Shown in pieces: positions 37,645-48,019 of a DNA stretch of 64,000 bases. Made by a program: the position numbers and the translations under genes. The DNA comes from UBA7672 sp041398245 (GTDB lineage: Bacteria > Pseudomonadota > Alphaproteobacteria > Caulobacterales > Hyphomonadaceae). The stretch spans positions 110,496 to 174,495 of the forward strand of contig JAWKVC010000008.1 of assembly GCA_041398245.1 (NCBI GenBank), given 5' to 3'. The notes below the pieces were generated by a model. It was given only the letters and a program-made list of their open reading frames with translations. It was not told where the DNA came from and ran no database searches. Numbering within the stretch: the stretch's first letter is position 1; each line of letters opens with the position of its first letter.

Positions 37645-39099
37645 TCAGGCTGACATATGTTCGCGCGGCGACACGCGCACGCTTCCAGTTCGTGCGAATT
37701 CCAGCGTGCGGCGCTGAAACCGCAAGGTCTGGTCTACCATCCGATCAATGGAGAATCGTTGCTCGATGAAGGCCGGGCCTCCGCGGGCCTTCTGCTTCCA
37801 GATATCGAGATTCTCCAAGATTTCGATGAGCCGGGTCGCCAGACCTTCCTCATCTTCGCGGTCCACCAGGAAGCCCGTGTTGCCGTGATCCACTGCATCT
37901 GCTGCCCCGCCGCCTTTGGCGACGACCACCGGCAGACAAAGCTGCTGGGCTTCGAGAACAACATTAGGCGTGCCTTCCCACCAGGCCGTATGCAGGAAGA
38001 CATCCATAGCCGACATGACCCGCGGTAAGTCACGCCGCCGGCCGATGCAGTGCAGTCTGTGCGAAACGCCAAGCTGCTCACATCGCTCTTTGACGTCGTC
38101 GAGTTTCGGACCAACCCCCATCAGCACGCCGTGCAGATCCGGCTTTTTGGCGAGCGCCCTCGCAAACGTCTCAACGAACAGCGTTGGTCTTTTTTCGTCC
38201 GACATGCGGAAGGCGCCGACGACGACCGGCGCGTCCTCCGGAAGTCCGAGCTCCCTGCGAACCTCAAGTCTTTCAGTCGGCGTGGCAGCGTGCAGATGGG
38301 ACAGATCCAAGCCGTTGAGGATCACATCAAACGTCGACTTGTCGACGTCCATCCACTCCGCATAATTTTCTGCGCCTGCATGCGAATTGTTGATGAAGTG
38401 GATGCGCGGGCAACGCGACAACCAGATGTACCAAGGATGCATGTAAGGGCTGTAAAGGTACGGAAAGTTTATGGGGCTCACATTCCGCGTAGAGAGAATG
38501 ACGGACGGCACGCCTGCGAGAAGAGCCGCCGGAGCACCCCAGATGTTCGGGTGGTCGAGCCAGAAGTGTGCGATGTCAGGCTTGATGAGTGAAATATCGA
38601 CCCACAGGTCGAGCGTCCATGCGTGAAACGCCTCTGGAAGACGCTTGATGAGACGAACCACCTCCGGATTCGCCCGGATCAGCTCAACCCCCTCTTCCCG
38701 GATCGGCTCGTTGTTGACCCTGATGTCGATCGGATAGTCTTCAAGCATGTGCTTGTAGTGCGATCCCTCGCCCTCGCACGGGTAAACCGTCAGCAACGTC
38801 TGGCGGTCATGACCTCGCCGGGCCAGTTCGGTCATCAGATTGACCAGCTGGCGTTCAGCTCCCCCGGCGCTCAACGTACCGATGCAGTGCATGGTCTTCG
38901 GCCAATAGGACTTCGGCGGCAAGAAAGAAGGCCTGCTTGTCAGCATCGCAGCAAGATCAGGATCGATGGACTCACCAGCGACCGGCACGAACCGGTTCCC
39001 GACGAGCTGCCTCACCAATCGCCGCCAATGCGTCGCCGCCATCTCTCCCCGCGAGCTCGGATAGAGCTGTTGGGCGATATCCCAGTATCGCGCTGTCAT
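37645..39099 (-). CDS. GT4-family glycosyltransferase (copy 1)
   Basis: Encodes 484 residues. The GT-B fold is shown by the N-domain GTLSAGGAERQLVNLMTELARRGH (about 74-97) and the C-domain GAFRMSDEKRPTLFVETFARAL with the E-x7-E region EGTPNVVLEAQQLCLPVV. The ending SIDRMVDQTL is shared with the glycosyltransferase at 42478-43995, so the two are paralogues. It should add a sugar from a nucleotide donor on the cytoplasmic side, retaining its configuration. Donor and acceptor cannot be read from sequence. Confidence 0.9.
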   Translation of the reverse strand: MTARYWDIAQQLYPSSRGEMAATHWRRLVRQLVGNRFVPVAGESIDPDLAAMLTSRPSFLPPKSYWPKTMHCIGTLSAGGAERQLVNLMTELARRGHDRQTLLTVYPCEGEGSHYKHMLEDYPIDIRVNNEPIREEGVELIRANPEVVRLIKRLPEAFHAWTLDLWVDISLIKPDIAHFWLDHPNIWGAPAALLAGVPSVILSTRNVSPINFPYLYSPYMHPWYIWLSRCPRIHFINNSHAGAENYAEWMDVDKSTFDVILNGLDLSHLHAATPTERLEVRRELGLPEDAPVVVGAFRMSDEKRPTLFVETFARALAKKPDLHGVLMGVGPKLDDVKERCEQLGVSHRLHCIGRRRDLPRVMSAMDVFLHTAWWEGTPNVVLEAQQLCLPVVVAKGGGAADAVDHGNTGFLVDREDEEGLATRLIEILENLDIWKQKARGGPAFIEQRFSIDRMVDQTLRFQRRTLEFARTGSVRVSPREHMSA

Positions 39100-39214
39100 C
39101 TAACCCCCGATGGAAGCACCGAAACTGCGTCCGGTGTACTTCGCTAGCATTACCCTCAGGCCGCCTCCCGGGGCCTGGCCTAGCTCCTTCGTGCTGACCG
39201 CCCCACGCTTCGAC

Positions 39215-41110
39215 CTATGCCGAACGCCCCCCGTCCCCATCGATCCACATCATAAACCAAAGTTCAAGCATCAGCATCGCCCAAAGGCGGGTGTGATGCA
39301 GTCGATGTCCCGAAGCATGCTCAGATAGCAACAGCTGAGTATATCCCGGGCGGAAGATGCCGCGATTATTGGCGTTTTGTGACGTCAGTACTTCTCGGGC
39401 GTAGGTTGCAAAGCGGTTCCGGAACCATTCCTCTATGGGAACTCCAAAGCCCATCTTGGGACGATTCAGGATGGTTCCCGGCAAGAGAGGCGCGACGGCG
39501 TCCTTCAGCAGCCCTTTCAAGCGGCCGCCCGGCGCCTTGAGGCTAGCGGGCAGCCCGGCGGCCCACTCCATGACATCAACATCGAGCAACGGCGCACGCG
39601 CCTCCAACCCGAAAGCCATGCTGGCCACGTCAACTTTTACGAGAATGTCATCTGGCAGATAGGTGTGCTGGTCGGCATAGGCGGCGCCTTCCACTAGCGT
39701 CGGGCCCTCATCGAGCCATGGCTGCAGGAGCTTCATGCTGTCTTCCGCCAGGAAGCTGCGCATGCGTTCCCCGTAACCCTGCTCCTTGTCGGCCTGAAAG
39801 AAGTACATCAGCGTCGGCTCGTAGCGCCTTCCCCGGTCTGACGACCACTGGCGAAACAGCCGTTTGGCGGTGCGGAAGTATTTCACATCGGACAGCGGCG
39901 GTGGAATTGCGGCCGCACCCAGCCCGAAAAGACCCCTTGCCGGCCCAGGCAACCTGTCGACCCACGCCAGCCGTCGGCAAGCATCGTATCGGTCGTACCC
40001 CAGGAAGAATTCGTCCCCACCGTCGCCGCTCAGCGCAACCGTCACATGGCGCCGGGCGAGGCGCGACAAATAGAAGGTGGGGATCGCGGAAGGATCAGCG
40101 AAAGGCTGGCCATAGTGCCAGACAATGTCGGGCAGGATCGCCGTCGCGTCCTCGTCGACTACTTCCTCATGATGGTCGGTGGCGTATCGCTCCGCCACAA
40201 GACGTGCGTATTTCCGCTCATCGAAGGCTGTGTTGGCGAAACCGATGGAGAAGGTCTTGATCTGCCCACCGGCTCCCTGCGCCATGAGCGCTGTAACCGA
40301 CGAAGAATCAACACCTCCTGACAGAAACGCGCCAACGGGCACGTCTGCAACAAGCCGCCGTTTGACGGCGCGCGCAAGCAGGTCACGCAGCTCTGACGCA
40401 AGATCGCCCTCGCGACGCTTCGCGACGCCCGGAGAGGGAATGTCCCAATAGCGCTTTGGCTGAATGACCTCTCCCGCACGACAGACCGCGAGATGCCCAG
40501 GCGGTAGAGCAAATACGCCCCCGAACGCGGTCAAAGGCGATGGAACATACTGCATCGAAAGATAGTGATGAATCGCGCGGAGATTCGCCTCCCGTCGCAG
40601 ACCGGGCCATTTCAGAATAGCCTTGATCTCCGATCCGAACACGAGATCGCCATTCGGTTGGGCATAGTAGAGCGGCTTCTTGCCGATCCGATCTCGCGCG
40701 AGAAGCAGTTCGCGCTTCTCGGCGTCCCACAGGGCGAATGCGAACATGCCATTCACCCGGCGGAGCGCATCTGCTCCCCATTCGGACAGCGCCGTCAGAA
40801 GGACTTCAGTATCCGAACGGGTGGAGAAGGAGTGTCCCTTCGCCTCGAGTTCCGCGCGCAGGTCGAGGTAGTTGTAAATCTCGCCATTGAGCACGATGGA
40901 GAACCGGCCACGGCTCATTGGCTGGTGGCCGCCAGAACTGGTGTCGATCACCGACAACCGGCGATGGCCGAGACCTACCCCCTCCCCGGTCCAGACCCCT
41001 TCATCATCCGGACCGCGGTGCGCCACCTCTCGCGCCATGGCGCGCAGCAGAGCCGCATCGCCATCGCGCGCGGGTCCGTGAGCTCGAAGGAAGCCGACCA
41101 GTCCGCACAT
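39215..41110 (-). CDS. asnB: Asparagine synthase-like amidotransferase (copy 2)
   Basis: Encodes 631 residues with the glutaminase N-domain (MCGLVGFL, Cys2; RRLSVIDTSSGGHQPM; NGEIYNY) and the synthetase C-domain (AFLSGGVDSSSVTALM; SGDGGDEFFLGYDRYDA). It belongs to the longer exosortase/polysaccharide-linked AsnB group more than to housekeeping AsnB. The start at 41110 is set by Cys2 and follows GGGACGG. It differs clearly from copy 1 in length and sequence, so the two probably act on different substrates or arose by old duplication. Confidence 0.92.
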   Translation of the reverse strand: MCGLVGFLRAHGPARDGDAALLRAMAREVAHRGPDDEGVWTGEGVGLGHRRLSVIDTSSGGHQPMSRGRFSIVLNGEIYNYLDLRAELEAKGHSFSTRSDTEVLLTALSEWGADALRRVNGMFAFALWDAEKRELLLARDRIGKKPLYYAQPNGDLVFGSEIKAILKWPGLRREANLRAIHHYLSMQYVPSPLTAFGGVFALPPGHLAVCRAGEVIQPKRYWDIPSPGVAKRREGDLASELRDLLARAVKRRLVADVPVGAFLSGGVDSSSVTALMAQGAGGQIKTFSIGFANTAFDERKYARLVAERYATDHHEEVVDEDATAILPDIVWHYGQPFADPSAIPTFYLSRLARRHVTVALSGDGGDEFFLGYDRYDACRRLAWVDRLPGPARGLFGLGAAAIPPPLSDVKYFRTAKRLFRQWSSDRGRRYEPTLMYFFQADKEQGYGERMRSFLAEDSMKLLQPWLDEGPTLVEGAAYADQHTYLPDDILVKVDVASMAFGLEARAPLLDVDVMEWAAGLPASLKAPGGRLKGLLKDAVAPLLPGTILNRPKMGFGVPIEEWFRNRFATYAREVLTSQNANNRGIFRPGYTQLLLSEHASGHRLHHTRLWAMLMLELWFMMWIDGDGGRSA

Positions 41111-41325
41111 ATCCGTCCCTTTCGGAGAACCTTGCGGCCCTGAACCGGAGGTTGCCCTGCCTAAGGGCAATGAAGGCTCATAGCTGGGACATTGTGGTGT
41201 GCGCCAGCCCGCAGGACATCCTAGTTCGCGAACAGGCGGACTCGGTTGCGCGCGACCGGTTATCTGCTAGCAATGCCCCCGGGGCTCGGGGAAAATCCCG
41301 CCCCCTGTCATTGCGTTGGTGGGTC

Positions 41326-42453
41326 ATGGCTGAACTGCGTTACGGCTTCGGAAAAAACTGGGGCGAGTTCGTCCAGAAGAAGCTGAGCGACAGCATCATT
41401 GGCGATTCGATGCAGCACATGCGCCGGTTCGGGCGGCTGGACGACCTTACCGGAAAATCTTTCCTCGATATCGGCTGCGGCTCTGGCATCCATTCGCTGG
41501 CGGCGATCCGTCTTGGAGCCGAGCGAGTCGTATCGTTCGACTATGACGAGAATTCGGTCGCGACCAGCCGCAAGGTCCGTGAGTGGGCCGGCATACCAGA
41601 AAGCCGCTGGGAGATCTTCCAAGGCTCTGCGCTAGACTCGCAGATGCTGAGGTCGCTCGGCCAGTTCGACTACGTCTATTCCTGGGGCGTTCTCCATCAC
41701 ACGGGAGCGATGTGGGAAGCTGTCCGCAATTCGATGATCCCGCTCAAGCCTGGCGGGGAATACTACATCGCGCTGTACTCCTCGGATATCTACCTCGATC
41801 CCACACCAGAATTCTGGATCAGGCTCAAGCGCGCCTACAACCAGGCCGATCCCCTGACGCGCAAGCTCATGGAGCTCAAATACGTCTACTGGATCTATAT
41901 CCGTCCCGAGATCGAGGAAGGTCGCGCGCCGCTCGGCCGCATCGCAAGCTATGGCAAGCGCGGCATGACCTGTTGGACAGACGCCAAAGACTGGATGGGG
42001 GGCTATCCGATGGAGTTCGCGAGTTATCAGGAGACCCGTCAGTTCTGCGAGAAGGAGGGCGGGCTTGATCTCGTAAACATCCTCACCGGGGAAGGCTGTA
42101 CGGAATATCTCTTCACCAACCTCGCCCAGTCGCCAAAATGGCAGGCCATCGAGAAGACGCGGACGCGTGTGCCCATGCAGGGGCCCTACAACCATCAGGG
42201 CGGTGCGGGGTTTGTTTTTTCCGTACCTCACCTGGCCGCGATGGCCGACTCCGGAACAGATCACATGCGGTCACGCGTGATGGTCTACGAGAATGACCGC
42301 CCTCTCGCGATCGCCCACTGCACGCATGCCGACGTGCGGAATCACGGCGGCGGCCGCTTCAGCCACTGGGGCAACGATCTCATCTTCTCAACAAGCGATA
42401 ACTCGGACCCCAACACGAACGGCCGTGCCTACTCCTACTGCGAGACCTATTGA
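41326..42453 (+). CDS. SAM-dependent methyltransferase with C-terminal extension
   Basis: Encodes 375 residues. The class I core has motif I SFLDIGCGSGIHSLAAIRLGA (45-65), a DYDENSV acidic loop and YVYSWGVLHHTGAMWEAV (about 106-123). The first part, MAELRYGFGKNWGEFV, fits a family found in polysaccharide clusters. After about 250 the protein continues with ITGEGCTEYLFTNL-like and tail sequences rich in Asn, His and Gly, which may bind substrate. The ATG at 41326 was taken because it precedes the conserved start; the open frame upstream is antisense to asnB. The next glycosyltransferase gene is 24 bp downstream. Confidence 0.85.
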   Translation: MAELRYGFGKNWGEFVQKKLSDSIIGDSMQHMRRFGRLDDLTGKSFLDIGCGSGIHSLAAIRLGAERVVSFDYDENSVATSRKVREWAGIPESRWEIFQGSALDSQMLRSLGQFDYVYSWGVLHHTGAMWEAVRNSMIPLKPGGEYYIALYSSDIYLDPTPEFWIRLKRAYNQADPLTRKLMELKYVYWIYIRPEIEEGRAPLGRIASYGKRGMTCWTDAKDWMGGYPMEFASYQETRQFCEKEGGLDLVNILTGEGCTEYLFTNLAQSPKWQAIEKTRTRVPMQGPYNHQGGAGFVFSVPHLAAMADSGTDHMRSRVMVYENDRPLAIAHCTHADVRNHGGGRFSHWGNDLIFSTSDNSDPNTNGRAYSYCETY

Positions 42454-42477
42454 GCCGGGGACGTCTGGCCTGTCGAG

Positions 42478-43995
42478 ATGCAACTAAACAACATCCGGTG
42501 GCGCCTTTCGGAAGCGGTACGGCGAACGCTGTTCCACACGGATGATAAGCACCCGCTTCGCCATCTCTATCGCGTAGTCAGAGCCGTTCCGGGTGTTAGA
42601 CTGCTATGGCGCACGATCGATGCAAGAAATCCAACTGACGCCGCGTTCGAGCGGCACGTTTCGGCTGGCGGTATTTTCGGACCGTCGGAGCCCCATGATC
42701 CGGAGACCCTGCCTCCGGTCGTTGCATTCGATGATCCGGACTTCTTCCGAAACCTGATTGCACGCATCAAGACTTGTGAGCCGCGTCTCAGGACCGGTAG
42801 CGACACGATTGTCCTGATAAACAATGGTCTCTCGGCGGGAGGAGCCGAGCGCCAGATCATCAACACCATGCTGGGCCTCAAGGCCCGGGACGTGCCCGCA
42901 GTCTTCATCGGCGAATACCTGAAGGCGGCGCCGGGGCAGGATTTCCATCTCGATACGCTGGTCCGCGCCGGGGGCGATGCGCGGGAACTCGAAAGACTGA
43001 CCCAGCCGGGGAACAGCGTGTTCGAGCAGATCAGCAGGCCCGTGGCGGAGCAACTCTTCAGGATCGAGTCGTCGATGCTTCTCGAAATACTCGACATGGT
43101 CCGGATGCTACGCAACCTCAATCCTCGCGCCGTCCATCTCTGGCAGGATCAGACCGCGGTTAAGCACGCGCTTTCTGCCCTGATCGCGGGCGTTCCGCGT
43201 ATCGTTCTGTCTGGGCGTAACCTGAACCCTACGCACTTCGCTTACCATCAAGACTGTATGCGCCCCGCCTATCTGGCCCTGCTGACACAACGGCACGTCG
43301 TGCTTAGCAACAACAGCCATGCCGGCGCACGAAGTTATGCCGACTGGCTCGGAATTGAACCCGCGCGCATCCAGGTCGTCCACAACGGCTTCGACTTCAA
43401 CAACTGGCCGGCAGTTACGCCAACACGACGCGAGGAAATACGCGCATCTTTCGGCATTCCGGATGATGGCGTGCTTGTAGCCGGAGTTTTCCGGCTCTCC
43501 CCCGAAAAACGCCCTCTGCTCTGGATCGAGACCGCAGCCGAAGCGCTGAAGCTTGACCCTCGCCTGCACTTCATCGTCGCTGGCGAAGGGGACCTGCGGC
43601 GTGAGATAGAGGGAAGGATTTCGGACCGCGGTCTTGGCCAGCGATTAACTCTGGCCGGGCGGATGGAGAATGTTCACTCGCTGTTCAAGGCCTGTGACGT
43701 CTTCCTGCTGACTTCCGAGCAGGAAGGGATCCCGAACGTACTGCTGGAGGCTCAATGGTATGGTCGCCCCGTCCTGGCAACGCGCGCAGGCGGAGCCGAG
43801 GAGGCCCTGCAGGATCGGGTTACCGGCCGGATCTCGGATGAGTCTGACCCAGGCGTACTGGCGCGCCAGCTTGTGGACCTGATCAACGATCAGGCGCTAC
43901 GTGCGCGGGCGAACGCTTCAGGTCGGGGCTTCATTGCCCGCAGTTTCTCGATCGACCGCATGATCGATGAGACCCTCGAACTCTACGGCGGCTGA
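42478..43995 (+). CDS. GT4-family glycosyltransferase (copy 2)
   Basis: Encodes 505 residues. GT-B signatures are NNGLSAGGAERQIINTMLGL (about 114-133), the C-domain start AGVFRLSPEKRPLLWIETAAEAL and the donor-site segment EQEGIPNVLLEAQWYGRPVL. Sequence similarity to the gene at 37645-39099 extends over most of the length, including SNNSHAGA and the ending SIDRMIDETL. It likely adds successive or related sugars. It is co-oriented with the methyltransferase gene upstream and convergent with the coiled-coil gene. Confidence 0.9.
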   Translation: MQLNNIRWRLSEAVRRTLFHTDDKHPLRHLYRVVRAVPGVRLLWRTIDARNPTDAAFERHVSAGGIFGPSEPHDPETLPPVVAFDDPDFFRNLIARIKTCEPRLRTGSDTIVLINNGLSAGGAERQIINTMLGLKARDVPAVFIGEYLKAAPGQDFHLDTLVRAGGDARELERLTQPGNSVFEQISRPVAEQLFRIESSMLLEILDMVRMLRNLNPRAVHLWQDQTAVKHALSALIAGVPRIVLSGRNLNPTHFAYHQDCMRPAYLALLTQRHVVLSNNSHAGARSYADWLGIEPARIQVVHNGFDFNNWPAVTPTRREEIRASFGIPDDGVLVAGVFRLSPEKRPLLWIETAAEALKLDPRLHFIVAGEGDLRREIEGRISDRGLGQRLTLAGRMENVHSLFKACDVFLLTSEQEGIPNVLLEAQWYGRPVLATRAGGAEEALQDRVTGRISDESDPGVLARQLVDLINDQALRARANASGRGFIARSFSIDRMIDETLELYGG

Positions 43996-44002
43996 ATCGT
44001 CC

Positions 44003-47000
44003 TCAGCTGCGCGCAAAGAATTCGAGCGGACTCATCCCCTTCTCCGCGGCGAGCGCTCCGAGAGGATGCAGGGCCACGCAAGGCGACCGCCCCTCATGGA
44101 CGCCGAACTTCAGGAAGTGCAGCAGCGCCGATGCCTGCTCTGCCTGCACGTCGGGATACATGTTGTAATAGAATCCCGCGTCGAATGTCCGCAGCGGCTG
44201 GCGGCCCTCATTCTCCCCAAATGAAAGGTAATGCCGAAGCGCCCCATTGGCCGGCACGTCACCATAGACCTCCGCATAGCGATGAGCGTCGAAAACGGGG
44301 CACTCAAGGCCCAGAGGTTGCAGCCGGCTATCGAGTTCGGCCTTAACCTTTAGCAGCTCCTGCCCGCGTAACCTTGCACCGACACGTCGGCGCAACACAC
44401 GCAAAGGTTTGCCAGCGGCCCTCACGGGCGCCATGACCCGCCATGAGGTGGACCGGCGAATTCCTGTGATCTGCGCCTCAAGCGCTACGGCATGAGATTG
44501 CAGCGAGCGGGACGACTCCTCAGCATCGCGAAAGCGGGATTGGCTGGCCGCTAGCAGGCGGGCGATCTTGCGCGAAAGGACACGCGAGCGTTGCCTCAGT
44601 ACAAGCAGATGATCCGGCGGCTCTCCACCTTCGTCCACTTCCTCAACCGGCTCCGCTTTTCCCAGAAGCTGCTCTTCAGTCTCGTTGCACATCCGCAGCT
44701 GTTCGGCCACGGCCGCATCGATCTCGTCGAGAGCCTGGTAGACATCGATAAGGCGCTGCGTGAAGTCGGCATTCTGTGCGCTGAGTGCGGCAAGCCTGGC
44801 GGAAACGTCGCGGCCTTCTGATGTCCGGGCTTCGAGTGCACCCTTGAGCTCGGCGAGCTGATCCTCGAGAAACGCCTGTGATTCGACGAGGTGTCGCTGC
44901 GTCCGTGCGCCGGCTTCCATCGATTCCGCATGTTGGCGTCTGAAAGCTGCGTCGAACTCGGCAAGCCTGAGCGCCGCATCCGTCTCGATGTCAGCGAGAT
45001 GTTGCTTGGCCGCCGCATCGGCTTCGGCAAGGCGTTTCTCGGCGTCCGCCCGTTCCTGAGCCAGCTGGATCTGGAATCCGGCTCGGGCGTCGGCCAGCTC
45101 AGTCTCGAAGCGTTCTTCCGCCGCCGCAAGCCGGGCTTCGAGTTCGCCGGACTTGGACGCAAAATCTGCGCTGGCTGCAACATTCTGCTGTTGCAGATGC
45201 AACACGTGCTCGGCGGCGGCGGCTGTCGACCGCTCAAATCTCGTCAGCAAGTTTTGCCATCTGGACTTCAGCCGCGCAATTTCCGCGCTAGTCGAAGCTA
45301 CATCGGCACCATCGCCGAATTCAGGATGTGAAGTAGCAGATTGCGTCTCGGCGCGTTCCAGACCGAGCACACTGTGTTCGAAGTGCGTCAACGTCGCTTC
45401 CCCGGAGTCGACCAGCGATTCGAAGGAATCCATCGCGTGATAGACATCCACAAGCTGAACTAGATAGTCGTCCGACACTTGGCGGATTTCGCTGAGGCGC
45501 ACAACCAGTCGCTCCAACGCCTCGCGGGAGTCTGCATCGGTGGCCTGCGCCGCTTCGATCATCGCGTTCAGCTTCGCGCTGAGCTCGCTGATCCGCGTCC
45601 CGCCTTCCTGAGCTGTCGCTTCGATATCCGCGCGTAGCATTCGTTCGTAGGAGAGTTCGTTCCTCAGATCAGCGATCAACGCCTCTTGCTGGACCGTATT
45701 CTGCTGTTCAGCGGCAAGCGCCGCTGTAAGCTCATCGATCTGGCCGCCAAGCTCTTCACGCAGTGCGTCACGCTCGATCGCAACACGCAACAGATCGCCT
45801 TCGATCGCCTGCAGCCTTTCCTGATGGGCGACTTCCAATGCCGCTCGCGTCGCAACCTCGCGGCGTTGTGCATCTGTGACTTCCTGCAGATTTTTCCAGA
45901 GTCTTTGCTCGCGCTCGGCGCGGGCCTCAAGCTCAAACTTGGCCAGTTCCTCATTGGCGCGAAGCTGATTGACCAAGGAGGCTTCACGCACCAACGCCGC
46001 GCGGCGGTCAGCATCAAGGCGCGCAAGCTCGGCTTCGAGAATCGATCTGGCCTCTGCAGTCTGCTGCTGCAGCGCCTCGGCTTCGAGCAACCTTTGTTGA
46101 TATTGGGTCTCTGCCGCAACACGGACGGCTTCACGCTCGCGGTCAGAATCGACCAGTTCCTCGACAAGAGTTCGTAATTTCGCTTCCTTCTCGTCGCGCA
46201 GTTCGGATTCCAGCCGCGCCAACTCGTTGGATGCCTCATTCTGCGCGCGAAGCGCGGCTTCACGCGCCATCGCCCCACGATATTGCTCCGTCAACTCGGC
46301 GATTTGCACCTGATGTGCGACCGCGGCTTCCTGTCGCCACGCTTGTTCACGCTGCCCGGCCTCCAGGGCGGTGTGCAATTGTTGCCTCAGCTCTGCCGCC
46401 TCGGTTCGAGATTGCGTCAACTCCAACTCGAGCGGGCCAATCGTGTGTTGTGCCTCGCGGAGGACCTCGGTCTGGCGCGCCAACTGCGTCTCGAATGACG
46501 CGGCGGCTTCTTCTTGGGCATCCTTCTCGCGGCGTACGACCTCAAGCAGCCGCTTCAGCTCCTCCAATTCTTCGGCCACCCGCGCGAGTTCACCCTCGAG
46601 GAGCACAGCCCGCTCTCTTGCCTGGTCCGCCAGTTGAGTCTGGCGTTCGATCTGGGCGTCAAACGACGCCGTAGCTTCTTCCCGCCAAGCCTTTTCGCGC
46701 TGGCCGGCCTCGAGGGCCGTCGCAAGTTGTCGCGATAGCTCGGTCAGCGCAGCTTCGCGACTGCGACTCTCCTCGGCGAGCGCCTCAAGCATCGACCTGA
46801 AGGTTCCGCCTTCATGAGTCGTTTCATTCAGCTTGTTCGTCAGATCCGAAACAACTGCATCACGTGCGGCAAGCTCCGCGCCCATCTCTTCCAGACGGAC
46901 AGTCGCCTTTGCATACTCGTCCGTTAGTCGGCTCACCTGCGCACCGAGCGACTCGGAGTTTTCCTCACGCCAGCGCTTCTCGCGCTGCGCCGCCTCTTGA

Positions 47001-48019
47001 GCATCGTGGATCTGTCGATGAAGCTGAAGGCTCTGTTCGGAGAGCATTTCGCTCTTCGCGTGGCTCTCGTTGAAGAAGCGACGATAACCTGAAGCCAGAT
47101 GCACGCGCTGTAGCTCAGCCTGCTCGCGCTCAGCCGCCAGTGCCGGCGTCAACTCGACCAACTTGCGACGCTTTGCGTCGACGAAGCCGCCGCGTGCGGC
47201 GAGCACGACGGAGGAAGCCAACTGGGAATTGCGGCCCAGTTCGCGCATCTCGGGAAGAAGGCTGTAACGGGCGGGCTCGAGGTCAAGCAGCGGCGGGCCA
47301 TAGGCGGCGAAACGGTGGCCCCGCGCCAGATCAACGAGCCAGGCTGCGGGACGGCTTTCAGGCCCTGCTACCTTGGCTTCCCCGGGCGGCGTTACTCCCA
47401 GCAATAGCTGGCCCTTGCGGTGGGCAACCGCCGCCAACAAATTCTGGATCAGTTCGGTCGGCGCGAAGTCGAGCAAATCTCCGCTGAACAGGACCGGCTC
47501 GTCCAGCTTGTCGAACTGGGTCAGGATTCTGTCGAGTTCGGCATTGAGGTTCGGGCTACCCTTCCCCCCGAGCACGCGCACGCCAACAACCCGTCTCGGT
47601 GCGGCCACGGCCTTAAGCAGCGGCGCGCCAACGGAAACTTCAAGCACGTCCCGAGGACCGAACGTGGTCGCCAACAACGCGCCAAACGTCTCCCGCAACC
47701 CGCTGGTACGTTCGCCGTCTGACGTAGGCGTGGCGAAACTAGCCCGGTCGATAGCCTTTGATCCTGCCTTCGCAACGATACCAACCGAACGCCACAGCTC
47801 GGCGTAGGGCGGGTGCATGAATCGGTAGGAAGGATTTTGCCGGATGAATTCCAGAACGCCAGCGCGGACATTCGCCCCCCAGAACCCAATGCAGTCGTGC
47901 AGAGCCATGATCCCAGAGGCGGTCAGGTGCTTGGCGCTGAGTTGCAGATCGGCGGCAACGGCCTCCGCTGTATGCAATCCATCGATGAAAATGAAATCGA
48001 AGGGCCTTGCTCCCTGCAT
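44003..48019 (-). CDS. Giant coiled-coil protein with methyltransferase start: possible polysaccharide chain-length ruler
   Basis: This frame holds 1338 residues. It begins in the middle of a methyltransferase fold (FDFIFIDGLHTAEAVAADL, IMALHDCIG); the first 150 or so residues are in the other frame upstream. After a second globular part (to about 290) comes a charged Ala/Glu/Arg/Leu-rich coiled coil of about 880 residues with heptad character and Glu-Arg repeats. The C-terminus has STSWRVMAPVRAAGKPLRVL and two copies of a repeat, FDAHRYAEVYGDV-to-EGRQP and FDAGFYYNMYPDV-to-EGRSP. A methyltransferase plus coiled coil is the layout of WbdD, which caps O-antigen and sets its length. Open frame continues upstream to about 48077. 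Confidence 0.8.
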   Translation of the reverse strand: MQGARPFDFIFIDGLHTAEAVAADLQLSAKHLTASGIMALHDCIGFWGANVRAGVLEFIRQNPSYRFMHPPYAELWRSVGIVAKAGSKAIDRASFATPTSDGERTSGLRETFGALLATTFGPRDVLEVSVGAPLLKAVAAPRRVVGVRVLGGKGSPNLNAELDRILTQFDKLDEPVLFSGDLLDFAPTELIQNLLAAVAHRKGQLLLGVTPPGEAKVAGPESRPAAWLVDLARGHRFAAYGPPLLDLEPARYSLLPEMRELGRNSQLASSVVLAARGGFVDAKRRKLVELTPALAAEREQAELQRVHLASGYRRFFNESHAKSEMLSEQSLQLHRQIHDAQEAAQREKRWREENSESLGAQVSRLTDEYAKATVRLEEMGAELAARDAVVSDLTNKLNETTHEGGTFRSMLEALAEESRSREAALTELSRQLATALEAGQREKAWREEATASFDAQIERQTQLADQARERAVLLEGELARVAEELEELKRLLEVVRREKDAQEEAAASFETQLARQTEVLREAQHTIGPLELELTQSRTEAAELRQQLHTALEAGQREQAWRQEAAVAHQVQIAELTEQYRGAMAREAALRAQNEASNELARLESELRDEKEAKLRTLVEELVDSDREREAVRVAAETQYQQRLLEAEALQQQTAEARSILEAELARLDADRRAALVREASLVNQLRANEELAKFELEARAEREQRLWKNLQEVTDAQRREVATRAALEVAHQERLQAIEGDLLRVAIERDALREELGGQIDELTAALAAEQQNTVQQEALIADLRNELSYERMLRADIEATAQEGGTRISELSAKLNAMIEAAQATDADSREALERLVVRLSEIRQVSDDYLVQLVDVYHAMDSFESLVDSGEATLTHFEHSVLGLERAETQSATSHPEFGDGADVASTSAEIARLKSRWQNLLTRFERSTAAAAEHVLHLQQQNVAASADFASKSGELEARLAAAEERFETELADARAGFQIQLAQERADAEKRLAEADAAAKQHLADIETDAALRLAEFDAAFRRQHAESMEAGARTQRHLVESQAFLEDQLAELKGALEARTSEGRDVSARLAALSAQNADFTQRLIDVYQALDEIDAAVAEQLRMCNETEEQLLGKAEPVEEVDEGGEPPDHLLVLRQRSRVLSRKIARLLAASQSRFRDAEESSRSLQSHAVALEAQITGIRRSTSWRVMAPVRAAGKPLRVLRRRVGARLRGQELLKVKAELDSRLQPLGLECPVFDAHRYAEVYGDVPANGALRHYLSFGENEGRQPLRTFDAGFYYNMYPDVQAEQASALLHFLKFGVHEGRSPCVALHPLGALAAEKGMSPLEFFARS

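Noticed and set aside
46231..46674. Plus-strand open frames inside the coiled-coil gene
   Set aside because: They mirror the repetitive codons of the coiled coil; Pro/Arg-rich and without ribosome binding sites.
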